A stretch of DNA of 5,762 bases from Clostridia bacterium. Lineage in GTDB: Bacteria; Bacillota; Clostridia; Lutisporales; Lutisporaceae. The stretch is from the NCBI GenBank assembly GCA_029256365.1, contig JAQSYB010000276.1, positions 1 through 5,762 on the forward strand, written 5' to 3'. Both the position numbers and the translations under genes were made by a program. Below are positions 1 to 5,438 of the stretch, piece by piece. How positions within the stretch are numbered: position 1 is the stretch's first letter; every line of letters starts with the position of its first letter. The notes beneath the pieces were generated by a model that did not search any database, was not told where the DNA came from, and saw only the letters and a list, made by a program, of their open reading frames with translations.

Positions 1-843
1 AAGGAAATAGCCCTCTGTTGTGCCTCTCATTCTGGACAGGAGGATCATCAGCAGACCACTTTAGGTATTCTGAGCAAGCTGGAGCTGGGCGAGGAAAATC
101 TGCATTGCGGCATCATGCAGCCCTATAATATAGATGAAAATGCAAGGTTAAAAGCAGAAGGCAAACAGCCCACAAAGCTGCACTGCAGCTGCTCAGGCAA
201 ACATTCTGGTATGCTGGCACTTGCTAAATTCAGAGGATATACCCTTGAGAACTATGATGAAAAGGAGCATCCTGTACAGAAGGAAATACTTGAAGTCATT
301 GCAGAATTTGCTGATGTAGATATCGATTCGATTCCTTTGGGAGTTGATGGCTGCGGGGTTCCGATTTATCTACTTCCTATTGATAAAATAGCACTTTCTT
401 ATGCCCGTCTGGTTGATTTTGCACAGCAGGAAGATCACAAATATTACAGTGCCTGCAGGACCATTGTTGAAGCAATGAACGAATATCCAGAGATGGTGGC
501 AGGTGATTATGAATTTGACACTGAGCTGATGCAAGCAGCCAAGCCAAAGCTTATTGGCAAGGTAGGCTGTGAAGCGGTTTATTGCTTAGGCTTAATGGAA
601 AAGAAGCTTGGCATTTGCATCAAAATTATGGATGGAAATGAACGTGCAGTTTACCCTGTGGTCATTCAACTTCTCACAGATTTGGGTGTGCTGAACAATG
701 AAGAGTATGAAAAGCTGAAGTCTTGGCATAAATACGCAATAAAGAACAATCTTCAGGAGACCATTGGTGAGGTGGTTCCAGTTTTTCAACTGCAAAGTGC
801 TGCTTCGGGCGAGCTGCTCCTTGGAAAGACATTAAAGGTATAA
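1..843 (+). CDS. L-asparaginase, R. etli AnsA type (Asparaginase_II family), 5'-truncated by window edge
   Basis: Predicted cytoplasmic enzyme hydrolysing L-asparagine to aspartate and ammonia. The frame is open from base 1 and ends at TAA 841-843, giving 280 visible residues; the N-terminus lies outside the window, so the ATG at 115 is internal. Visible family landmarks are ASHSGQEDH at residues 8-16, HCSCSGKHSG around 61-70, GVDGCGVP around 114-121 and GKVGCE around 186-191. From memory of the R. etli enzyme ReAV, zinc is held by Cys135, Lys138 and Cys189, and Ser80 is catalytic. Adding 71 to the local numbering puts Cys64, Lys67, Cys118 and Ser9 exactly on those positions, so about 71 residues, including the other Ser-Lys pair, should be missing to the left. 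The lysine of GKVGCE probably matches catalytic Lys263 after a small indel. The gene is convergent with the YyaL-like gene and separated from it by a hairpin. The family call is firm; substrate preference is inferred. Confidence 0.9.
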   Translation, partial: KEIALCCASHSGQEDHQQTTLGILSKLELGEENLHCGIMQPYNIDENARLKAEGKQPTKLHCSCSGKHSGMLALAKFRGYTLENYDEKEHPVQKEILEVIAEFADVDIDSIPLGVDGCGVPIYLLPIDKIALSYARLVDFAQQEDHKYYSACRTIVEAMNEYPEMVAGDYEFDTELMQAAKPKLIGKVGCEAVYCLGLMEKKLGICIKIMDGNERAVYPVVIQLLTDLGVLNNEEYEKLKSWHKYAIKNNLQETIGEVVPVFQLQSAASGELLLGKTLKV

Positions 844-852
844 TGATATCAT

Positions 853-888
853 AAGTGCATGGTTATATTTGATTATAACCATGCACTT
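853..888. terminator. Hairpin between convergent genes, probable bidirectional terminator
   Basis: A perfect 15-bp inverted repeat (853-867 with 874-888, arms starting AAGTGCATGG) encloses a 6-base loop. It begins 9 bases after the asparaginase stop and ends 12 bases before the stop of the opposite-strand gene at 901, so it could serve both. Neither side has a strong T run, so it is a weak match to a classical intrinsic terminator despite the strong stem. Confidence 0.65.
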
Positions 889-900
889 CACTAACACATA

Positions 901-2952
901 TTAGCTTAATATTTCACTAAACTTATTTAAATCAGTAATGGGTGCTCTGCATGCAAAGTTTTCGCATACATATGCTGTTGCTCTATCATCTACTCTAAGT
1001 TGCCCTTCTGTATATGGTACTAATTTTATCAAAGCCCCTTTATCACTTTCGTCCTTTACTACTACTACAGAGTAAGGCATGAAATTTTTGTTGATGGTAT
1101 CGATGAAATTTTGCACAGTGCTGTCTTTTTGATCACCTACAATTACAATCTCGCTGCCTTTGCCTCTTGCAAACATCAATGCTGTCAGCAAAAAAGTATG
1201 CCCCATGGAATAGCTGTTAATCCGATCAGCAAAAGCCCCAAAAACGCCTTCTGCTTCCACTTCCAATTCCGTATTGCCTGTCAGCCTTCCCAATCGAAGT
1301 AGATTCAAGGCTGCAACCGAATTTCCCGAGGGCATCGCTCCATCGTATACCTCTTTTGGTCTTGCAATGAGCTGCTCGCTGTCACTTCCATATATAAAGT
1401 AACCGCCTTTGCCGACCTCTCCAAAGAACTGAATCATATCCTCATTTAATTGAATGGCTAACTCTAGATGCTTTATATCAAAGCTTGCTTCATAAAGCTC
1501 AATCAATCCCCAAACAAGAAATGCATAGTCATCTAAATAGCCTACATAAGCAGTTTCTCCCTCTCTATATCTTGCCATAAGCCTGCCATCTGCTCTCATT
1601 AGCTTGTTTTGAATAAATCGAAGGGCTCCTTCTGCTGCAGCCTTGTAGCTTTCATTCCCCAACACCCTGGCACCATATGCCAAAGCAGCAATCATTAAGC
1701 CATTCCAGGCAGTCAGGATCTTATCATCCTTATATGGGTGAATTCTCTTTTCACGATGCTGAAAAAGCTTTTGTCTCATAGCATCCAAGGGTAGCTGAGT
1801 AAGCTCTTCAAAGGACATTTTATTGTCTATGACATTGGGTATGCTATTCCCTTCGAAATTTCCCTGCTCTGTAATATCATACATTTTGCAGAACTCTTTT
1901 GCTTCTTTATCCCCTAACACTTCTGCAATCTCCTTTGGTGTCCACACATAGAATTTGCCTTCCACACCTTCAGAATCCGCATCCTCCGCTGAATAAAAAC
2001 CACCTTCTGGAGAAGTCATATCTCGCAGCACATATTCAAAAATCTGCTCTGCTACTTTTCTATACTCTTGCTTTCTTGTAGCTTGATATACTTCCAAATA
2101 GGCTATAGCCAGTAATGCATTGTCGTAAAGCATCTTTTCAAAGTGAGGCACCAGCCACTTTCTATCTGTGGAATACCTGGAAAAGCCAAAGCCAATATGA
2201 TCATAAATACCGCCTCTATACATGGATTCCAAGGTCTTCTCTATGATATGCAGTGTATTGGCACTGCCGGACTGCTTGTATTGTCTCAATAAGAACATCA
2301 GATTGTGCGGTGTTGGAAATTTGGGTGCAGTTCCAAATCCACCATGGGTTTTATCAAAACTTTTTACAAAGCCCGTATATGCTGCATCTATTGTTCCTTC
2401 CTCTACCTCTCCATGATCCGCAGCTTCAAATTCCTTATTCATATGCTCCATAATACTTTCAGAAGATTCCAGCAGTACACTTTTTTCGCTTTTCCAGGTT
2501 CTATTGATGCGGTCTAATATTTCTATGATACCTGGATAGCCTCCCCTAGAGGTTTTGGGAAAGTATGTACCTGCATAAAACGGCTTGCGGTCAGGAGTCA
2601 TGATAATAGTCAAAGGCCAGCCTCCGTGACCTGTCAAGGCTTGGCACACACTCATATAGATATGGTCTACGTCCGGCCGTTCCTCCCGATCTACTTTTAT
2701 TGCGATAAAGTTTTTATTTAGAATTCTCGCAACGCTTTCATCCTCAAAGGACTCACGTTCCATTACATGACACCAATGACAAGTGGAATAGCCTATGGAT
2801 AAGAAGATTGGTTTATCCTCTGCTACAGCCCTTGCAAAGGCTTCACCACCCCATGGATACCAGTCAACATGCATGTTGGAGAAGATATGGGGATTTTTCT
2901 TGAAGCAGTTTGTTATTGTATTTATGCGTATTTTCCGATGACAAGTTATCAC
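901..2952 (-). CDS. YyaL/SPATA20-like protein (thioredoxin-like domain plus alpha/alpha barrel), with damaged 5' end
   Basis: The open frame runs from GTG at 2952 to TAA at 901-903 (683 codons); B. subtilis YyaL is of similar length. Residues 28-180 are the DUF255 thioredoxin-like domain, with VDWYPW at 29-34, CHWCH at 58-62 and GGWP at 110-113. From about 190 onwards is a six-hairpin, epimerase-like barrel with HGGFGTAPKFPTPHN, GGIYDHIGFGFSRYSTD, VPHFEKMLYDN, AWNGLMIAALA and DGAMPSGNS. The tail has the family-typical ATAYVCENFACRAP. The molecular function of this family is not settled; a redox or sugar-modifying role is only suggested by the folds. Residues 1-26 are not homologous to the family: they are a frameshifted reading of the region that should encode SPYLLQHAHNP. 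Compared with the second copy at 5093-5239, this gene has an 8-bp deletion near 2863-2871 and ACG in place of the start ATG (2927-2929). Translation might begin at GTG 2952 (AAGGG close upstream) or at ATG 2874, which lacks a ribosome binding site. It may be a recent pseudogene, although the remaining 650 or so codons are intact. Confidence 0.85.
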   Translation of the reverse strand: MITCHRKIRINTITNCFKKNPHIFSNMHVDWYPWGGEAFARAVAEDKPIFLSIGYSTCHWCHVMERESFEDESVARILNKNFIAIKVDREERPDVDHIYMSVCQALTGHGGWPLTIIMTPDRKPFYAGTYFPKTSRGGYPGIIEILDRINRTWKSEKSVLLESSESIMEHMNKEFEAADHGEVEEGTIDAAYTGFVKSFDKTHGGFGTAPKFPTPHNLMFLLRQYKQSGSANTLHIIEKTLESMYRGGIYDHIGFGFSRYSTDRKWLVPHFEKMLYDNALLAIAYLEVYQATRKQEYRKVAEQIFEYVLRDMTSPEGGFYSAEDADSEGVEGKFYVWTPKEIAEVLGDKEAKEFCKMYDITEQGNFEGNSIPNVIDNKMSFEELTQLPLDAMRQKLFQHREKRIHPYKDDKILTAWNGLMIAALAYGARVLGNESYKAAAEGALRFIQNKLMRADGRLMARYREGETAYVGYLDDYAFLVWGLIELYEASFDIKHLELAIQLNEDMIQFFGEVGKGGYFIYGSDSEQLIARPKEVYDGAMPSGNSVAALNLLRLGRLTGNTELEVEAEGVFGAFADRINSYSMGHTFLLTALMFARGKGSEIVIVGDQKDSTVQNFIDTINKNFMPYSVVVVKDESDKGALIKLVPYTEGQLRVDDRATAYVCENFACRAPITDLNKFSEILS
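2864..2929 (-). pseudogene. Relic of the original 5' coding frame of the YyaL-like gene
   Basis: Read from ACG at 2929-2927, this frame gives T-HKYNNKLLQEKSPYLLQH followed by A, C and TGA (2866-2864). It aligns codon for codon with the intact start MHKFNNKLIQEKSPYLLQH of the copy at 5239. This shows where translation originally began and that the deletion immediately after the QH codons throws the frame into a stop. The upstream CGGAAAAT is a poorer ribosome binding site than the AGGAAAGC in the other copy. Confidence 0.75.
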
Positions 2953-2975
2953 ATCCCTTACTAATAATCATTTAT

Positions 2976-3005
2976 ATTATCTGAAAATGTGAAATTAGTA
3001 TGCAA
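2976..3005 (-). promoter_or_regulatory. Candidate promoter of the YyaL-like gene
   Basis: On the minus strand there is TTGCAT (3005-3000), an 18-base spacer and GATAAT (2981-2976). The equivalent positions in the duplicated copy are TTGAAT, 18 bases, AATAAT, so the spacing is conserved while surrounding bases differ. The -35 match is weak. Confidence 0.4.
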
Positions 3006-3071
3006 ATATGAAAACACTTATAATATGAACCAAAAATGACAACAAGCCTGTCCCATTGCTCCCATTGCAAC

Positions 3072-3095
3072 TGCACATTATAAGAATAATCTGCA
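3072..3095 (-). terminator. Short hairpin just past the membrane-protein gene, weak terminator candidate
   Basis: TGCA-C-ATTAT, loop AAGA, ATAAT-C-TGCA forms a stem of 5 plus 4 pairs with one C/C mismatch. It lies 7 bases beyond the stop of the minus-strand gene at 3103. No T run follows on that strand, so it is only a weak candidate. Confidence 0.3.
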
Positions 3096-3102
3096 ACAAA
3101 CA

Positions 3103-3567
3103 TCAATTGAGATCCTTTATTATTAATCTTCTAATTATAAACCCCAAACCTAATCCAATAAATATACATATCATTGGCAAGAATATTGGGCCAAGTAATA
3201 CACCATTAATTCTAAATGTCTTTGAATAGATTACCCCTATTGTTTCCACATAAGCTGAAATCGCAAAAGGTATGTATAACAAAGGAGGTATATTTTCTCG
3301 ACCATCTCTATAAGCATCCCAGATACTGTATATGTAAACGCAGGGGTAGAACATTAACCATTGATAATCTGCCTGTTGAACTGCAAGTTCTGTCTGTCCA
3401 TTGAAACTTAAAACTATTAATGTATTAATGTTTGCTTTTACATTAATAATAAATTCTAATAAAATTAGCGTAATACCTTTTATATACTTTTTATTTAAGA
3501 ATTGTCCAAATCCAGGTATAGCAATGCTCCACAAAACCTTTTCTAAACTACTTCCATTATTGCTCAT
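3103..3567 (-). CDS. Small polytopic membrane protein of unknown function
   Basis: A 154-residue protein from ATG 3567 to TGA 3103-3105. An in-frame TAG lies a few codons upstream of the ATG, and AGAGGA sits about 9 bases before it, so the start is well placed. Near the N-terminus is IPGFGQFLNKKYIKG (17-31), which resembles the IPGxGQ...KG signature of small TM2-like membrane proteins. Hydrophobic stretches at about 31-53, 70-84, 94-113 and 123-146 suggest three or four membrane helices. The tail is basic (IIRRLIIKDLN), expected on the cytoplasmic side. I do not recognise a named family and assign no function. It lies in the AT-rich island, divergent from the DUF3231 gene, with about 300 bases between their starts. 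Confidence 0.75.
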   Translation of the reverse strand: MSNNGSSLEKVLWSIAIPGFGQFLNKKYIKGITLILLEFIINVKANINTLIVLSFNGQTELAVQQADYQWLMFYPCVYIYSIWDAYRDGRENIPPLLYIPFAISAYVETIGVIYSKTFRINGVLLGPIFLPMICIFIGLGLGFIIRRLIIKDLN

Positions 3568-3870
3568 GTTCAGCTATCCTCTTTCATGTTTAAGTAATAT
3601 TAGTATTATCAAGAATCAAAAAAATAAATACTAACGAAGTACATGTTTGACACTTTGCACTCATAAGTCCATATATTTCATTTTAACTATAGAGTACTAT
3701 AAAAAAGTATAATATTAGTGGATATGTATCATAATAAATTGGAAAACATCAGAAATCTATAGATTCAAGCATTCTATTCACAATAAAGATAAACAGCCAC
3801 ATTAAAAAGATTTAATCTATAAAATCCTGTAATTTTGATATTATTAATATTAGTAGAAAGAAGGATTAAG
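3568..3870. other. Divergent intergenic region with AT-rich dyads
   Basis: These 303 bases separate two divergently transcribed genes and hold no plausible coding sequence beyond an upstream TTG (3835) in frame with the DUF3231 gene. They contain a TTGACA box at 3647, a perfect TATAAT at 3708-3713 without a good -35, a 12-bp palindrome AATCTATAGATT at 3754-3765 and an 11-base dyad AGATTTAATCT at 3808-3818. Regulation of both genes from here is likely, but no regulator can be named. Confidence 0.5.
3647..3677 (+). promoter_or_regulatory. Candidate promoter for the DUF3231 gene
   Basis: A perfect TTGACA at 3647-3652 is followed either by CATATA after 17 bases or by the better TATATT (3672-3677) after 19 bases. 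The implied leader to the ATG at 3871 would be about 190 bases. TATAAT at 3708-3713 is an alternative -10 with no clear -35. If the gene is sporulation-controlled, neither would apply. Confidence 0.35.
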
Positions 3871-4878
3871 ATGACTACAGAAGCAAAAATACAATTAACT
3901 TCATCAGAATTAGGCACATTATGGATGACTTATCAATCAACAACAGCATCTTTATTAATGTATGATTTAATGAAAGAACAAACTATTGATAAAGAAGCTA
4001 AAAGCATATTAACATCCTATATTAGTGAAGCTCAAAATATAAAAAATGAAATCGTGAAAGTATTTAATAGTGAAAAAGCAGTTATTCCAATAGGATTTGA
4101 TGAACGAGATATTATAAGAGAAACAAGTCCTCTATTTGATGATTTTTTTCATATCATGTATCTTCGTCAGATATTGAAATTAAATTTTCAGCAATCTGCT
4201 ATATTTTCAGCTATGGCATATATGAAAGAAGTTCATGATATATTTAAGCTAAACTATGATATTGCTAATAAATATTATGTTATGACAACAAATTATCTAT
4301 TAGCTAAAGGTGTACTAACCAGGCCACCCTATGTAGCTATGCCAAAACAAGTAGAATTTGTTGAAGACAAAAACTATATGAGTGGATTTAATATTCTTTC
4401 TGATAAACGCTCATTAAATACAATTGAAGTTGGTTATATTAATGAATCTATACAAGCTAACGTTTTCGGGACACAGTTGATGACAGGATTTGCACAAGTT
4501 GCAAAAGAAAGTGAAGTAAAAAAATACTTTATAAAAGGTAAGGAATTATCAAAAAAAATCGTTACTGAATTAAGTAATATCATGATGCAAAGTGATATAC
4601 AACCTCCAAGTACATGGGCTGGTAAAGCTACAGATTCAACTAATCCACCTTTTAATGATAAGCTTATGATGTATATAACCAGTTTAATATCAAGTTCAGC
4701 AGTAGCCTTTAATGTTTTAGGCACAACTTATAGTATGAGAAGCGATTTACAAATTAAACTTGGACTTCTTTCAAAAGATATTTTTCAATTTGCAAAAGAG
4801 GGTGCAGAACTAATGATTAAACATAAATGGATGGAAGAGCCTCCCCAAATGGAAGATAGAAATCAGCTTACAAAGTAA
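3871..4878 (+). CDS. DUF3231 family protein
   Basis: A 335-residue protein ending at TAA 4876-4878. I chose ATG 3871 because GAAGGA (3860-3865) sits 5 bases before it and homologues begin close to this LTSSEL region; the in-frame TTG at 3835 would add 12 unsupported residues. Family hallmarks include LTSSELGTLW (9-18), IPIGF (72-76), RPPY (151-154), LLSKG-like LLAKG (143-147), a DKR-S-LN motif (178-183), GFAQVAKE (206-213), TDSTNPPFNDKLMM (254-267) and WMEEPPQ (320-326). The protein is an internal duplication of two helical halves: SPLFDD at 86-91 aligns with NPPFND at 258-263 at the same offset (172) as P73 with P245. DUF3231 proteins occur mainly in spore-forming Bacillota and have no established biochemical function; any link to spores is inference. 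No signal peptide is visible. Its GC is clearly lower than that of the flanking genes. Confidence 0.85.
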   Translation: MTTEAKIQLTSSELGTLWMTYQSTTASLLMYDLMKEQTIDKEAKSILTSYISEAQNIKNEIVKVFNSEKAVIPIGFDERDIIRETSPLFDDFFHIMYLRQILKLNFQQSAIFSAMAYMKEVHDIFKLNYDIANKYYVMTTNYLLAKGVLTRPPYVAMPKQVEFVEDKNYMSGFNILSDKRSLNTIEVGYINESIQANVFGTQLMTGFAQVAKESEVKKYFIKGKELSKKIVTELSNIMMQSDIQPPSTWAGKATDSTNPPFNDKLMMYITSLISSSAVAFNVLGTTYSMRSDLQIKLGLLSKDIFQFAKEGAELMIKHKWMEEPPQMEDRNQLTK

Positions 4879-4905
4879 ACAATAAATATGTAGATATAAG
4901 TTAAA

Positions 4906-4945
4906 TTGCCAATATTATTAAAAATCAAGTTAATAATATTGGCAA
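4906..4945 (+). terminator. Hairpin downstream of the DUF3231 gene
   Basis: A perfect 16-bp inverted repeat (4906-4921 with 4930-4945, arm starting TTGCCAATAT) has an 8-base loop and starts 28 bases after the stop codon. The bases after it (CTTGTATGTC) are not a T run, so it may terminate transcription weakly or stabilise the 3' end. The remaining bases to 5092 hold no visible gene. Confidence 0.6.
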
Positions 4946-5092
4946 CTTGTATGTCAATATTTAAAATGAAATAAATAAGTATTTTAAGTGATACGCCTAC
5001 ACATTTTGCTTCTACTCTAAATTATTCATATTATCTAATATTCAAATATGAGATTACCCTATTTATAAAATCATTATTTCATTCACAATTTC

Positions 5093-5239
5093 CTACAACC
5101 TTGCAATGAGAGGTTTATCCTCTGCTACAGCCCTAGCAAAGGCTTCACCACCCCATGGATACCAATCTACAGGGTTGTGAGCATGTTGGAGTAGATATGG
5201 GGATTTTTCTTGGATAAGCTTATTGTTGAATTTATGCAT
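5093..5239 (-). pseudogene. Truncated second copy of the YyaL-like gene start (48 codons)
   Basis: Translating from ATG 5239-5237 gives a 48-residue peptide ending at TAG 5095-5093. Residues 1-43 carry the complete family N-terminus: MHKFNNKLIQEKSPYLLQ, HAHNPVDWYPW and AFARAVAEDKP. The protein then breaks off into LIARL and stops exactly where the full-length copy continues IFLSIGY, so the thioredoxin active site and the whole barrel are missing. AGGAAAGC before the ATG is a reasonable ribosome binding site and an upstream promoter-like pair is kept, so a short peptide could still be made. It is divergent from the MATE gene, which suggests that this is the original position of the gene's start. 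Confidence 0.85.
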
Positions 5240-5314
5240 GCTTTCCTGCGACAAATTATCACATCCCTTTTTGGCTTCATTTATATTATTTGAATGTGAT
5301 CAATTCGTATTCAA
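5112..5314. repeat. Direct repeat copy B (5' end and upstream region of the YyaL-like gene)
   Basis: This is the partner of 2810-3005 in the same orientation. It is 7 bases longer, which equals the 8 bases missing from copy A less a one-base indel upstream. Similarity stops abruptly at 5112, immediately after the codons for EDKP, marking the junction with the AT-rich island. Confidence 0.85.
5285..5314 (-). promoter_or_regulatory. Promoter-like pair upstream of the truncated YyaL copy
   Basis: On the minus strand there is TTGAAT (5314-5309), an 18-base spacer and AATAAT (5290-5285). This has the same spacing as the counterpart in copy A and a better -35 match. It would now drive only the 48-codon remnant and then read into the island towards the 3' end of the DUF3231 gene. 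Confidence 0.4.
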
Positions 5315-5351
5315 GCAATACAAGATTCTATGGTGAATATTCTTTGCTTTG

Positions 5352-5360
5352 TGCTATACT
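5352..5360 (+). promoter_or_regulatory. Extended -10 promoter candidate for the MATE gene
   Basis: TGC followed by TATACT (5355-5360) fits an extended -10 element with 5 of 6 matches to TATAAT. No convincing -35 is present at 16-18 bases, which is common for extended -10 promoters. Transcription would start near 5367 and leave a leader of about 70 bases. Confidence 0.5.
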
Positions 5361-5376
5361 CAAATCTGTATGGAAT

Positions 5377-5389
5377 TTTGCATTGCAAA
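5377..5389. promoter_or_regulatory. 13-base dyad in the MATE leader, possible operator
   Basis: TTTGCA-T-TGCAAA is a perfect inverted repeat just downstream of the predicted transcription start and well before the ribosome binding site. Position and symmetry suit a repressor site for a dimeric regulator. No regulator gene lies in the window, so this is inference. Confidence 0.3.
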
Positions 5390-5438
5390 TAATACATTTT
5401 TACACTTTAATATTGTCACGTAATACAGGAGGAAATTT

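Larger units (their letters stand above)
2810..3005. repeat. Direct repeat copy A (5' end and upstream region of the YyaL-like gene)
   Basis: This aligns in the same orientation with 5112-5314. The block 2810-2862 matches with 1 mismatch in 53, and a 31-base block starting at 2872 with 1 mismatch. The next 57 bases have 14 mismatches, and the upstream non-coding part to 3005 is about 70% identical with one single-base indel. This copy lacks 8 bases near 2863-2871 that copy B has. Similarity is lost beyond 3005 and, on the coding side, before 2810. Confidence 0.85.
3006..5111. other. AT-rich island between the two repeat copies, probably acquired
   Basis: GC counted by eye in 60-base samples is 25% (3121-3180), 25% (4201-4260) and 32% (4621-4680). 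Outside, samples give 47% (181-240), 37% (2341-2400), 50% (1201-1260) and 43% (5461-5520). The segment carries two divergent genes unrelated to the neighbours and is bounded by the duplicated start of the YyaL-like gene. No transposase, integrase, clear terminal inverted repeat or short target duplication was seen, so insertion by homologous recombination is the likelier route. Its boundaries are inferred from where repeat similarity ends. Confidence 0.6.

Noticed and set aside
1111..2517. Several plus-strand open frames of 60-70 codons
   Set aside because: All are antisense to the well-conserved YyaL-like gene and have no ribosome binding site or recognisable domain.
3051..3068. Tandem 9-bp repeat TCCCATTGC x2
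   Set aside because: Only two units in non-coding DNA; most likely chance slippage and without a supported role.
3835..3870. Upstream TTG start for the DUF3231 gene
   Set aside because: It has no ribosome binding site, whereas ATG 3871 has GAAGGA at good spacing and fits the family N-terminus.
4434..4724. Minus-strand 96-codon open frame
   Set aside because: It lies wholly inside the DUF3231 gene on the opposite strand and its translation resembles no family; it is a shadow frame.
5027..5051. Short inverted repeat TCATATT / AATATGA after the DUF3231 gene
   Set aside because: A 7-bp AT-only stem in AT-rich DNA is expected by chance.
3063..5108. 8-bp inverted match CATTGCAA (3063-3070) and TTGCAATG (5101-5108) near the island ends
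   Set aside because: It is too short to be a transposon end given the 2 kb span, is not located at the actual boundaries, and no transposase is present.
3006..5111. Island as an insertion sequence or integrative element
   Set aside because: No transposase, integrase, terminal inverted repeats or short target duplication is visible; the flanking repeats are gene-derived and diverged.
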